From: JAAYZM01 sp964510785
GTDB taxonomy: Bacteria; Actinomycetota; Actinomycetes; Actinomycetales; Cellulomonadaceae
Direction of reading: 5' to 3'
Assembly (NCBI GenBank): GCA_964510785.1
Contig: CAZECM010000001.1
Coordinates: 1 to 64,000, forward strand
DNA length: 64,000 nt
This document shows positions 32,687-40,370 of the stretch, in pieces. The translations under genes were made by a program, and so were the position numbers. Each line of letters starts with the position of its first letter. The stretch's first letter is position 1. Under the pieces are notes generated by a model. It saw only the letters and a program-made list of their open reading frames with translations, searched no databases and was not told the origin of the DNA.

Positions 32687-33487
32687 TCAGGGCATGCGGC
32701 CGGCGAGGAGGGACTCGACGGCGGCCTGGGCGCCGGAGCCCGAGCAGTCGGACGTGTAGTGGGTCCAGTCCGCGCCGAGGTGCAGGGCGACGCAGTCGGC
32801 CGAGCGCTCCATCCACTTCGAGCCGAACACGGGGCTCAGCGCCGCATCGAGCTGCCAGTAGGCGTCCCACCACCCGCCCGCGGCCTTGGCGTGCGCGGCG
32901 ATGACCGAGCCCTGGTAGAAGTGGCCGATCTCGTGCTGGATGGTCGCCGCGATCCGCTCGGGCTGCGCCTCGAAGCGATGGGAGTTGAGCATCATCACGG
33001 TAGGCCGGTCGAGCCGCACGCCGCCCAGGTGGTTGCCGATGTCCGGGTGGTCCCACGCGATCTCGACGGCGTCGCCCCCGGGCAGCGAGGCGAGCACGGC
33101 CGCGGCCTGCGCGCGCACGTCGAGGTCGCCGCCGTCGGCCGGGGAGGGGCTCGAGTCCGTGCCGGGGCCGACGTCGGACCCCGTCTCGCCCGGCGTCGCG
33201 ACCGGGTCGGTGTCGGTGGTCGAGCCACCGGGCGCCGTGGCCTCGAAGCGGGCGCGCACCTCGAGGTCGCGTTCGGCCTGTGCGCGGGCGGCGAGGAGGC
33301 CGGAGTTGAGGGAGCTGGGCACCACGCCGGCCCGCACCGGCGTGGTGCGCGCGGCGGCCGGCTCCTGGGCGACGGCCGGGGCGGCTCCCCACCCACCGGA
33401 CCCCACGAGCGCAGCGCCGAGCACCGCGAGCGTCACGGCCGTGACGGCGGCGAGGGGCGCGCGGAGGCGCGGGCGAGGGGTCGGCAC
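32687..33487 (-). CDS. Secreted HExxH putative metallohydrolase
   Basis: 266 residues, GTG start. N-terminal signal peptide (~1-41, LAAVTAVTLAVLGAALVGSG then AVAQ). A Ser/Thr/Gly/Pro-rich linker follows at ~75-120. The C-terminal part has IQHEIGHFYQGSVIA, the HExxH zinc motif, and the MERSADCVALHLGAD segment where a Glu could be the third ligand, plus a probable Cys-Cys pair (ADC and SDC). Not matched to a named peptidase family. Probably secreted or wall-associated; activity is unproven. Confidence 0.75.
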   Translation of the reverse strand: MPTPRPRLRAPLAAVTAVTLAVLGAALVGSGGWGAAPAVAQEPAAARTTPVRAGVVPSSLNSGLLAARAQAERDLEVRARFEATAPGGSTTDTDPVATPGETGSDVGPGTDSSPSPADGGDLDVRAQAAAVLASLPGGDAVEIAWDHPDIGNHLGGVRLDRPTVMMLNSHRFEAQPERIAATIQHEIGHFYQGSVIAAHAKAAGGWWDAYWQLDAALSPVFGSKWMERSADCVALHLGADWTHYTSDCSGSGAQAAVESLLAGRMP

Positions 33488-33617
33488 CCACCTGTTATCG
33501 GCCGCTCACCCGGTCGGAGCAAACGCGGGTCAGACATATCCGACATGCCCGCTAGAGATAGATGCCTAACATCCCGAATGGGCAGAAATTTCACCCGATC
33601 CCTCGGTGTGTCGCCCG

Positions 33618-33677
33618 GAGTGGAGCCAATCTCGTCCAGATCGCTCGAGTGGAGCCGAAGTCCTGACAGTGGCTCCA
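33618..33677. repeat. Direct and inverted repeats downstream of the heme oxygenase gene
   Basis: GAGTGGAGCC occurs twice (33618-33627 and 33647-33656), 29 bases apart, and TGGCTCCA (33670-33677) is the reverse complement of TGGAGCCA at 33621-33628. The cluster sits 17 bases past the heme oxygenase stop and may form alternative hairpins that end that transcript. Confidence 0.5.
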
Positions 33678-33693
33678 GGTTCCGGCCGTGGAC

Positions 33694-34377
33694 CTACCCG
33701 AGGTGGCGCGTGCCGAGCTCGCGGAAGAGCGCGGTGTTGAGGTCGAACGCGTGCTGCGCCTCGGCCACGACTCGCTCGGAGTCGCCGGCGGGGAGCTCGA
33801 GGGCATCGAGCCGCGCCCGGTAGGTGTCCTTGAACACCTTCGGCTTGGGGATCTCCTCGAAGTGGTAGAACGTCACGCCGTCGGCCTCGAAGCCGTAGTG
33901 GCGCTGCAGCATCGTGCGGATGACCTGTCCGCCCGAGAGGTCCCCGAGGTAGCGCGTGTAGGCGTGGGCGACCCAGCCGCCGAGCCAGGAGTCGAGCTCG
34001 CGCAGCCGCGCGGCGTACGCCTCGGTGGCGGGCAGGATCTCGATCGTGGTGCGCCAGTCCGCCCCGAACAGGAACTCGAGGTCGCGCTCGAGGGAGGGCA
34101 CCCGGACGAGCTCGTCGAGCACGATGCCGTCGTCGGCCCCCGCCGCGCGCAGCGCCTCGCCCGACTCTTCGAGCGCGACGTAGATCGCGTAGTGCTGCGC
34201 GAGGAAGTCGGCGTACGCCTCGCGGTTCAGCTCGCCCTTCATGAGCGCCGTGATGAAGCCCTGCGTCTCGGCGGTCTCGTGCTGGACGCGTGTGCCGGCG
34301 CGCAGCCGGGCTGACAGGGTCGTGGGGGTGTCATCGGTGACGACGGCGGACGCGGGTGGCTCGACAACAGTGGTCAC
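33694..34377 (-). CDS. Heme oxygenase
   Basis: 227 residues from GTG, with GGAG seven bases upstream; a longer frame to 34449 lacks a ribosome site. It opens the heme ring to biliverdin, CO and Fe2+, releasing iron from host or environmental heme. Family marks: proximal His33 in RVQHETAETQGF, AQHYAIYVALEE, and the distal helix RYLGDLSGGQVI with the conserved Gly pair. Length matches HmuO-type enzymes. A DtxR/IdeR-like iron box upstream suggests expression under iron limitation. The TetR gene upstream is separated by a large hairpin. Confidence 0.93.
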   Translation of the reverse strand: MTTVVEPPASAVVTDDTPTTLSARLRAGTRVQHETAETQGFITALMKGELNREAYADFLAQHYAIYVALEESGEALRAAGADDGIVLDELVRVPSLERDLEFLFGADWRTTIEILPATEAYAARLRELDSWLGGWVAHAYTRYLGDLSGGQVIRTMLQRHYGFEADGVTFYHFEEIPKPKVFKDTYRARLDALELPAGDSERVVAEAQHAFDLNTALFRELGTRHLG

Positions 34378-34465
34378 GCGGGGGCTCCAACACGGTGGGT
34401 CGCGGGTGCGACGCGGATCTGACAGTCGGTCAGCATCGACCGCCCGCACAGACTAACCCACGTAG

Positions 34466-34482
34466 TTAGGTTTGCCTACCCT
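34466..34482 (-). promoter_or_regulatory. DtxR/IdeR-type iron box upstream of heme oxygenase
   Basis: TTAGGTTTGCCTACCCT matches the consensus TTAGGTTAGSCTAACCT at 15 of 17 positions, 89 bases before the heme oxygenase start. TTAGTCT on the minus strand nearby could be the -10. Indicates iron-dependent repression. Confidence 0.78.
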
Positions 34483-34515
34483 GCGCGTCGGCCCGTGGAC
34501 TCCCGTGCGAGCTCG

Positions 34516-34583
34516 CGAGTTCGTGAGTGCTGCGCGAGTTCGTCGGTCCGGACCAGCGAACTCGCGCACTATTCACGAACTCG
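34516..34583 (-). terminator. Long 27-bp near-perfect hairpin after the TetR gene
   Basis: Arms 34516-34542 and 34557-34583 pair at 24 of 27 positions; each arm itself contains two copies of CGAGTTCG. The 14-base loop holds the palindrome GGTCCGGACC. It lies 14 bases beyond the TetR stop on the minus strand and upstream of the iron box, insulating the heme oxygenase promoter. Confidence 0.75.
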
Positions 34584-34597
34584 CCAGGGCTCTGAGG

Positions 34598-35215
34598 TCA
34601 GACGCCGGCGTCGACGGGCAGCCGGGCACCCACGGCGCGCAGCACGAAGCCCTCCGTCTGCGCCACGGCCTCCCGGTCCGCGCGCGGCGCGCCGCTGCCG
34701 TCCAGGACGTGGCTGCGCAGGCACGCGTTGACGAGCGGCACGGTGATGTCCAGGTCCTGAGCAGCGAAGACGCCGTCGTCGATCCCCGCCTGGATGATGC
34801 GCCGCAGCACGTTCTCGACCACGAGCGCGTGGTCCCCGAGCTTGCTGCGCGCCCCGCGCCCCACCACCGAGCGCAGGTCCGGTCCGGGCGCGAACGAGAA
34901 CGCCGTGCGCAGCCGCGCGTTCTGCCGCACGTAGACCCGCAGCTGCTCGACGGGGTCCTCGATCTCGTCGAGCGCACGGGTCAGGGTCGCGACGTACTGC
35001 TCCGTCTCGTGCGCGATGAAGCCGAGCAGCAGCGCGTCCTTGTCCGTGAAGTGGTTGTACACCGCGGTGCGCCCCACGCCGGCGCGCGTCGCGATGTCCG
35101 CGAGCGTGATGGAGTCGAAGCCGCGCTCGGCCATCAGGGTCGAGAGCGCGGTGTAGAGCTTGTGGCGGGTCTGGGCGCGGTGCTCCTGGAGCGACCCCCC
35201 GATGATCTTCGGCAT
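34598..35215 (-). CDS. TetR-family transcriptional regulator
   Basis: 205 residues from ATG (MPKIIGGSLQ). The N-terminal DNA-binding domain is clear: RHKLYTALSTLMAERGFDSITLADIATRAGVGRTAVYNHFTDKDALL, followed by a helical ligand domain (YVRQNARLRTAF, LVVENVLRRIIQAGIDDGVFAA). Ligand and targets unknown; the divergent neighbour is the DinB gene, 93 bases away, a natural candidate target. A long hairpin follows its stop. Confidence 0.92.
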   Translation of the reverse strand: MPKIIGGSLQEHRAQTRHKLYTALSTLMAERGFDSITLADIATRAGVGRTAVYNHFTDKDALLLGFIAHETEQYVATLTRALDEIEDPVEQLRVYVRQNARLRTAFSFAPGPDLRSVVGRGARSKLGDHALVVENVLRRIIQAGIDDGVFAAQDLDITVPLVNACLRSHVLDGSGAPRADREAVAQTEGFVLRAVGARLPVDAGV

Positions 35216-35308
35216 GGTGACATTCTGGCACGGAGCGTCAGGAAAGATGGCCGACGACGGCGGACGGTGCCTGGTGCCCGCCGTCGGCCCGGGTCTAGGT
35301 TGCTGCGC

Positions 35309-35842
35309 ATGGCCGACGACGCGACGCAGATCCCCCCCGACACCAAGGACTGGACCTGGGTGCTCGACGCACCCTGTCCCGAGTGCGGCGAGGCTGTGGG
35401 CGGCATCGAGGTGACCGACGTCCCGGCGCTCGTGCGCGCGACGATCCCCCGCTGGCGGGCAGCCCTCGCGGCGCCGGATGCCCGGGCCCGCCCCGCACCG
35501 ACCACGTGGTCCCCGCTCGAGTACGGCGCACACGTGCGGGACGTGCACAGGGTGTTCCTCGAGCGCTTGCGCCTCATGCTCGACGACGACGGCGCACGCT
35601 TCGCGAACTGGGACCAGGACGAGGCCGCCGTCGCCGGCCGGTACTCGGAGCTCGATCCGGCCGCGGTGGCCGAGGAGCTCGCGCGCGACGCCGAAGATCT
35701 CGCCGCGACCGCCGCCGCCGTGCGACCCGAGCAGGAGTCTCGGCGCGGGCTGCGCTCCAACGGCTCGGAGTTCACGGTGCGCTCGCTGCTGCAGTACTAC
35801 CTGCACGACAACCTGCACCACCTGGTCGACGTCGGTGCGTAG
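35309..35842 (+). CDS. DinB-family protein (DinB/YfiT-like four-helix bundle)
   Basis: 177 residues from ATG (MADDATQIPP). An N-terminal CPECG motif (Cys22, Cys25) precedes a four-helix DinB-like bundle: TTWSPLEYGAHVRDVHRVFLERL and the metal-binding end LHDNLHHLVDV, giving the usual three-His site. Related to thiol-dependent (bacillithiol/mycothiol) transferases such as YfiT, though substrate is unknown. The small Cys pair is unusual for the family. Divergent from the TetR gene. Confidence 0.85.
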   Translation: MADDATQIPPDTKDWTWVLDAPCPECGEAVGGIEVTDVPALVRATIPRWRAALAAPDARARPAPTTWSPLEYGAHVRDVHRVFLERLRLMLDDDGARFANWDQDEAAVAGRYSELDPAAVAEELARDAEDLAATAAAVRPEQESRRGLRSNGSEFTVRSLLQYYLHDNLHHLVDVGA

Positions 35843-35894
35843 CCCGATCCTCGTCTCAAGTGGCGAGACGAATCCGGCGATCCATGCACAACTT

Positions 35895-35960
35895 TTGTCC
35901 ACACCCCTGTGCGCATCCGGCGTGTGACGCACACCACGCTGTGGACGACACTGTGGGTAA
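35895..35960 (+). promoter_or_regulatory. Cluster of DnaA-box-like sequences
   Basis: TTGTCCACA (35895-35903) is the preferred actinobacterial DnaA box. TGTGGACGA (35940-35948) is a second, inverted box, and TGTGGGTAA (35952-35960) a third with one mismatch. GTGTG-ACG-CACAC lies between. No dnaA or dnaN gene is nearby, so this is not oriC as such; it could regulate the downstream unit. Confidence 0.5.
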
Positions 35961-35992
35961 AGAATTCCCCTCGTGTTGTTTAAGAACGCGGC

Positions 35993-36021
35993 TTGCGGGC
36001 CCCACGAGAGCGGAGTAGAAA
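35993..36021 (+). promoter_or_regulatory. Predicted promoter of the small transcript
   Basis: TTGCGG (35993-35998), 17 bases, TAGAAA (36016-36021). This gives a start near 36028, 120 bases before the small ORF. The stretch that follows is purine-rich and nearly free of coding potential on either strand. Confidence 0.5.
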
Positions 36022-36148
36022 TAAGCCATCGGGACAGACGGACCGAAGCGGAACTCGAGGCAACTCGAAGGAAGCATCGGAGACCGAGGTACCGAGATCG
36101 ACCGGAGAACGGCGAACCATCTCGAAGGGGCAACCCGGAGGGCTGCGG

Positions 36149-36295
36149 ATGACGACGCAGGCGTTCGATACGGGCCCGGGCGGTGTATCACCTGAGGTCT
36201 TGACCGCAGGCAGTCGGCTTGCCGACCGCGTGTATGGAGGGGCCGAGCCGCACCGTCAACAGCGGCGTCGAGGACACTGGGCAACCAGCATCTGA
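36149..36295 (+). CDS. Possible 48-residue protein
   Basis: ATG with GGAGGG six bases upstream, followed at 18 bases by a perfect terminator. The product starts MTTQAFDTGPGGVSPEVLTA and ends in a basic RQQRRRGHW tract. No domain, signal or membrane segment is recognised. The ribosome site, promoter and terminator all suit a real gene, but the frame could equally be incidental within a small RNA. Confidence 0.5.
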   Translation: MTTQAFDTGPGGVSPEVLTAGSRLADRVYGGAEPHRQQRRRGHWATSI

Positions 36296-36313
36296 GCGAC
36301 GGGTGATCGCAGC

Positions 36314-36346
36314 AAGGCCCCTCGGACGCTTACTCCGAGGGGCCTT
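36314..36346 (+). terminator. Rho-independent terminator of the small unit
   Basis: AAGGCCCCTCGGA (36314-36326), loop CGCTTAC, TCCGAGGGGCCTT (36334-36346): 13 perfect base pairs, ending in TT then CGCTGTT. The strongest classical terminator in this part of the window. Confidence 0.85.
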
Positions 36347-36491
36347 CGCTGTTGCCCACCAAGGTAGGGCCGCATGCTCCCCGTCCTCGTGAACGACACG
36401 CGAAGAGTAGTCGACGCGTGATGGGCCGTGCGAAACAGCGAGTGCGCCCGCGCGAAACAAGCCCGCAGCATCACCTCTCTACCGTCAGCCC

Positions 36492-37376
36492 ATGACGGCC
36501 ACCCCCTTCGCCCCCGGGCCGAGCGCAGCGCTCCCGACCTTCCTGGCGCTCCCGAAGCGGTTCGATGTGTCCGAGCTCGCCCGCGCGTGGTTCCCCGAGG
36601 CCGCGTGGGTGCGTGAGCCGGGTCGCGCACCGGCCCGTCAGGCCGCCGTCGGCGCTCGCTTTCGCGGCATGGTGACCGAGAGCCGGGCGCTGCCAGGGGA
36701 GCTGCGGCTCACGTGGGCGTCCCACCTCGAGGGCCCGCTCGACGCGGAGGCGCTCGCCGAGCACGGTGTCTCGATGCCGGGCACCCGGAGCACGATGGTC
36801 TACCGGCTGGTGATCGAGGCCGGCGCGCCCCACGACCCGCGGCTGACCGGCTGGTTGCGTGCGGCGGCGAGGCGCTCCGGCGGGGCGGTGCGGTGGGGCG
36901 CGGAGTCCGTCGAGCAGGGGGTGCCCGAGTCCGCCGTGGACCTCGCCATCTACTCCCCGGTGCCGGTGTCGCCCGAGGTCTCGCTCGGGCTCGTGCGCGC
37001 CGTCGTCCCCGGGGCCCGTGCGGCTTCCGCACCGGGGGCGGACGAGGGCATCGCCCCGTACACGCTCGAGCTGCCGACCCAGTTCGACGGCTCGGTCGAG
37101 CTGCGCTTCGCGCGCGCCGGCGAGCTCCCGGTGAGCCTGCTGCAGCTCGACTGGCGCGAGTACGGCCCGTTCGGCTATCGGGTCGTGTGGGTGCCGTCGG
37201 ACGAGCTCGGGGACGAGCCGGACGAACAGCTGCTGCGCATCGCGCGCTCCCGGGTGCGGCCCGTGGTCGCCCGGGTCGCCTTCGCGATGACTCGCGCCGC
37301 GGCGGGCGCCGTCGTCGACGCCGACGGCTTCGTGCTGAGCCGTGACGAGATCGTGAGTCGCGCGGTCGCGTTCTAG
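36492..37376 (+). CDS. Conserved hypothetical protein
   Basis: 294 residues, ATG start. A soluble alpha/beta protein with no catalytic signature that I recognise. The N-terminal part has LPKRFDVSELARAWFPEAAWVRE; the middle alternates strands (MVYRLVIEAGAPHDPRLTGW, VDLAIYSPVPVSPEVSLGLV); the C-terminal part has WREYGPFGYRVVWVPSDEL. The internal LVRAVVPGARAAS and repeated beta pattern hint at two similar halves. Genome-typical codon use. Single gene between the small unit and pirin. Confidence 0.7.
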   Translation: MTATPFAPGPSAALPTFLALPKRFDVSELARAWFPEAAWVREPGRAPARQAAVGARFRGMVTESRALPGELRLTWASHLEGPLDAEALAEHGVSMPGTRSTMVYRLVIEAGAPHDPRLTGWLRAAARRSGGAVRWGAESVEQGVPESAVDLAIYSPVPVSPEVSLGLVRAVVPGARAASAPGADEGIAPYTLELPTQFDGSVELRFARAGELPVSLLQLDWREYGPFGYRVVWVPSDELGDEPDEQLLRIARSRVRPVVARVAFAMTRAAAGAVVDADGFVLSRDEIVSRAVAF

Positions 37377-37480
37377 GGACCCCGCCCGTACCGCCGGACG
37401 CCGGAGCGCCATCGGTACGAACGTCCGCCGCGCCCTGTGCCGCGCCCGCTACTATCGGGCCGGAGGGACAAACCACGCAG

Positions 37481-38482
37481 ATGAGCAGCACTCCGGCAGA
37501 TCACAGACCCGACGTCGTCGCGCCCGCGGACGGCGCTTTCGTCTTGCAGCCGCGCCAGGTCCCGCTCGGCGGTCTGCGCTCGATGACGGTGCGCCGCACG
37601 CTCCCGCAGCGGGTGCGCTCCACGATCGGAGCGTTCTGCTTCGTGGACCACTACGGGCCGGACAACGTCGCGATGACGGGCGGGATGAAGCTCCCGCCGC
37701 ACCCCCACACGGGCCTGCAGACCGTCACGTGGCTGTTCTCCGGCGAGGTCGAGCATCGCGACTCCCTCGGCACGCGCGTCATGGTGCGCCCCGGTGAGCT
37801 CAACCTCATGACGGCCGGTCGCGGCATCTCCCACTCCGAGGACTCCACGCCGGTGACGACGGTGCTCCACGGCGCCCAGCTCTGGACGGTGCTGCCCGCC
37901 CGGTTCATGTCGATGGACCCGCAGTTCGAGCACTACGTCCCCGAGCCGGTCGACCTTCCCGGGGCGCGCGTGCGCGTGTTCCTCGGCGCGCTCGCCGGTG
38001 CGGTCTCGCCCGTGCGCGTGTTCTCCTCGCTCGTGGGCGCCGAGGTATCGATGCCGCCGGGTGGGGAGCTGCACCTCGACCTCGCGAGCTCGTTCGAGCA
38101 CGGCTACCTGCTCGACGAGGGGGCGATCGCCGTCGACGGCCAGCGCCCGCAGCGCGGCGAGCTCCTCTACGTCCCGACGGGCCGGCGCACCGTGCACCTG
38201 CGGGCCGGCGCGAGCGGCGGGCGGCTGTTGCTCATCGGGGGCATCCCGTTCACCGAGCAGATCGTCATGTGGTGGAACTTCATCGGCCGCAGCCACGAGG
38301 ACGTGGTCGAGAGCCGCGCACAGTGGCAGCGCGAGATCGGTGCGCCCGACGCCGACGGGCCCGCGCTCGAGGAACGCTTCGGCATCCAGCCCGGCTACCC
38401 GGGCGGCGACCCGTTGCCCGCGCCGGAGCTGCCGGGCAGGACGGTGCTCAAGCCGCGCGTCACCCCGATGGCGCCGCTGTAG
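37481..38482 (+). CDS. Pirin-family protein
   Basis: 333 residues from ATG (MSSTPADHRP). Bicupin with the pirin iron site intact: PPHPHTGLQTVTWLFSGEV (two His) and RGISHSEDS (His and Glu). The C-terminal pirin domain (ILIGGIPFTEQIVMWWNFIGRS) is typical. Some pirins are quercetinases, others act in transcription or stress; which applies is unknown. Preceded by TACTAT as a possible -10 and followed by a long hairpin shared with the convergent gene. Confidence 0.92.
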   Translation: MSSTPADHRPDVVAPADGAFVLQPRQVPLGGLRSMTVRRTLPQRVRSTIGAFCFVDHYGPDNVAMTGGMKLPPHPHTGLQTVTWLFSGEVEHRDSLGTRVMVRPGELNLMTAGRGISHSEDSTPVTTVLHGAQLWTVLPARFMSMDPQFEHYVPEPVDLPGARVRVFLGALAGAVSPVRVFSSLVGAEVSMPPGGELHLDLASSFEHGYLLDEGAIAVDGQRPQRGELLYVPTGRRTVHLRAGASGGRLLLIGGIPFTEQIVMWWNFIGRSHEDVVESRAQWQREIGAPDADGPALEERFGIQPGYPGGDPLPAPELPGRTVLKPRVTPMAPL

Positions 38483-38521
38483 CGCGATCCCGCCCGCGCG
38501 CGCCCGTCGCCGGCCGGATGC

Positions 38522-38572
38522 GTGAGTGTGAAGACTTATGGCCCTGCTAGGGCCACAACTCTTCACGTTCAC
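38522..38572. terminator. Bidirectional terminator hairpin
   Basis: Arms 38522-38544 and 38550-38572 pair at 19 of 23 positions around loop TGCTA, with an uninterrupted TGGCCC/GGGCCA base. It lies between the convergent pirin and Clp-N genes. Confidence 0.75.
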
Positions 38573-38590
38573 GCCCGCTACCTTGCTCGG

Positions 38591-39055
38591 TTAGGCCGGG
38601 GCGAGGGTCGCGGCGCGTACGTCGTCGGGCGTGACGCCCAGGGCCCGCAGCACGCCGGGAACCGCACCGGCCTCCGCGGCGACCACGCCGAGCAGCACCT
38701 GCGCGCTGCCGATCGAGCGTCCGGGCCCGGCGAGCGTCTCGGCGACCGCCCGTTCGAGGGCGAGCTTGGCCGACTGCCCCCAGCGGACGTTCGTGGTGGG
38801 GCGGCGCGGCGCGAGGCTCGGCGGCTCGACGCCCGCCACGGCGAGGGCCGCCCGGAACTCGGCGGCCACGGCCTCGCGCACCGCGTCCTCCGTGATGCCG
38901 AGCTCGGCGAGCGCGCGCCCGCCGGGGGACGTCGGTACCTGGGCGAGGGCGACGAGCAGGTGCTCCGCCTCCGTGGTGGTCGAGCCCGCGAGCCGGGCGA
39001 CGTCCTGGGCGCGGAGCGCGACGGCGTTGCCCTCCCTGGTGAACCTCTCGAACAT
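38591..39055 (-). CDS. Clp N-terminal (Clp_N) domain protein
   Basis: 154 residues from ATG preceded by GGAAGGAAG. It consists of the two ClpN repeats only: MFERFTREGNAVALRAQDVAR with LLVALAQVPTSPGGRALAEL, and the second repeat LALERAVAETLAGPG with LLGVVAAEAGAVPGVLRAL. No AAA+ or protease domain, so it is a stand-alone substrate- or adaptor-binding module of ClpC/ClpA type. It could capture proteins for ClpC or act as a decoy. Two bases after an HTH gene, so they form an operon. Confidence 0.88.
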   Translation of the reverse strand: MFERFTREGNAVALRAQDVARLAGSTTTEAEHLLVALAQVPTSPGGRALAELGITEDAVREAVAAEFRAALAVAGVEPPSLAPRRPTTNVRWGQSAKLALERAVAETLAGPGRSIGSAQVLLGVVAAEAGAVPGVLRALGVTPDDVRAATLAPA

Positions 39056-39057
39056 GG

Positions 39058-39294
39058 TCACTTCCTTCCTGCGGGCAGCCCGAGCGCGCGCACCCGCGCT
39101 CCGTGCTTCTTGTGGACGGCTTGGCGCGTGACGCCGAGCGCCTCCGCGATCCGGGCCCACGACCAGCCGGCCCACAGTGCGGCCTCGACGTTCTCGTCCT
39201 CGAGATGGTCGGCGAGCTGGCGCAGCGCGACGGCGGACCTCAGGGCCGTGTTGATGGGCTCGTCGGCGGCGACGGCTGAGTGCTTCGTGGACAT
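39058..39294 (-). CDS. Small helix-turn-helix regulator paired with the Clp-N protein
   Basis: 78 residues from ATG. Helical protein with HTH WSWARIAEALGVTRQAVHKKHG at ~47-68, resembling the region-4-like HTH of sigma factors or a MerR/CRP-like reader. ALRQLADHLEDENVEAALWAG precedes it. Its pairing with a lone Clp-N protein is recurrent in actinobacteria. Probably autoregulates via the palindromes in its promoter. The ATG lies 7 bases after the predicted -10, so the mRNA is probably leaderless. Confidence 0.85.
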   Translation of the reverse strand: MSTKHSAVAADEPINTALRSAVALRQLADHLEDENVEAALWAGWSWARIAEALGVTRQAVHKKHGARVRALGLPAGRK

Positions 39295-39305
39295 GCGAGC
39301 AACCT

Positions 39306-39344
39306 TAGTTGACAACCTGAAAGACGTCAACCCAAGTTGACGTC
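39306..39344 (-). promoter_or_regulatory. Promoter and operators of the HTH/Clp-N pair
   Basis: On the minus strand TTGACG, 17 bases, TAAGGT gives a good promoter; the ATG lies 7 bases beyond, at the expected start of transcription. GACGTCAAC (39323-39331) and GTTGACGTC (39336-39344) form a perfect 9+9 palindrome covering the -35, and GTTGACAAC (39308-39316) is a third GTTGAC half-site. Confidence 0.75.
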
Positions 39345-39386
39345 AAGGTGGCGAGGTCGATCGCCGTCGGCCGTACGCTGTCGCGC

Positions 39387-40328
39387 ATGACCCCGGCACC
39401 TCTCGACCTCGACCTGTTCGCGCGCGAGAACCTCGTGGCCTGGTGCGTGGTGCCCTACGACTCGCGGCGGCGGGGTCCGCGGGCTCGCGCGGAGCTGCTT
39501 GCCGAGCTCGGGCTGCGCCGCCTCGCGTGGGACTGGCGGCCCGAGCACGTGGGCCAGCTCGAGGCGGAGCTCGACGCGCTCGACGAGCTCGGCATCGAGC
39601 TCACCGGGCTGTGGGTGCCCGCCGTCGTGCCCGGTCCTGCTTCTTCCGACGACGACGGCGGCCTCGGACGGATCGACCCCGACGTGCGGGTGCTCCTCGA
39701 CGTGCTCTCGGCCCGCGGGCTCACGACGCAGCTGTGGACGTGCGCGGAGTTCGGGGCGCCCGGCCCGGTGGCGCCCCTGTCGGCGGACCAGCAGCGGGCA
39801 CGCGTGGAGCGCACGGCCGCCCACCTCGGCCCGCTCGCGGAGCGCGCCCGGCTCGACGGGCACACCCTCGCGCTCTACAACCACCTGGGCTGGTTCGGCG
39901 AGCCGGCCAACCAGATCGCCGTGCTGCAGGTGCTCGCCGACCGGGGGCTCGACCGCACGGGGCTCGTCTACCAGCAGCACCACGGGCACGCGCACGTCTC
40001 CGAGTTCCCGGCCTTGCTCGCCTCGATGCGCGGGCCGCTCGTCGCGCTCGGCATCAACGGGATGCTGCCCGGCGCGCACTGGGGCGACGGCAAGGTGCAC
40101 CCGTACGGGCACGGGCCGCGGGACGTCGAGCTCGCGCGCGTGATCGCGACGTCCGGCTGGCGCGGGCCGGTGAGCATCCTGGGTCACACGATGGACGACG
40201 TCGAGCACCGGCTGCGCGACAATCTCGAGGGGCTCGACTGGGTCGTGGAGCAACTGCGCGCCGACCCCGGGACCTCGGCAGCTCCCCCGCCCGCGGCGCG
40301 TGTCCCGACGCCCGCCTGGCCGCACTGA
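39387..40328 (+). CDS. Sugar phosphate isomerase/epimerase-like TIM-barrel protein
   Basis: 313 residues from ATG (MTPAPLDLDLF). Xylose-isomerase-like (AP-endonuclease-2 family) barrel: LGLRRLAWDWRPEHVGQLEAEL, LALYNHLGWFGEPANQI, VYQQHHGHAHVSEFPALL and HTMDDVEHRLRDNLEGLDWV, with His/Glu/Asp in the metal-site positions. It may isomerise or epimerise a sugar or an inositol derivative; no catabolic neighbours narrow this down. Single gene. Confidence 0.82.
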   Translation: MTPAPLDLDLFARENLVAWCVVPYDSRRRGPRARAELLAELGLRRLAWDWRPEHVGQLEAELDALDELGIELTGLWVPAVVPGPASSDDDGGLGRIDPDVRVLLDVLSARGLTTQLWTCAEFGAPGPVAPLSADQQRARVERTAAHLGPLAERARLDGHTLALYNHLGWFGEPANQIAVLQVLADRGLDRTGLVYQQHHGHAHVSEFPALLASMRGPLVALGINGMLPGAHWGDGKVHPYGHGPRDVELARVIATSGWRGPVSILGHTMDDVEHRLRDNLEGLDWVVEQLRADPGTSAAPPPAARVPTPAWPH

Positions 40329-40370
40329 CAGTGAGTAGCCTGGCGGCATCGGTGCTGGTGAGGAGGTCCT

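Larger units (their letters stand above)
36028..36346 (+). ncRNA. Candidate ~320-nt transcript (small RNA or leader plus small ORF)
   Basis: Bounded by a good promoter and a strong rho-independent terminator, with a long, purine-rich, GGAG-dense region of 120 bases before any ORF. It does not match tmRNA, RNase P, SRP, 6S or 6C RNA in sequence features I know. It may be an abundant small RNA, or the leader of the 48-residue ORF inside it. Confidence 0.35.

Noticed and set aside
35895..35960. Chromosome origin (oriC)
   Set aside because: Only two or three DnaA boxes and no dnaA, dnaN, rpmH or parAB nearby.
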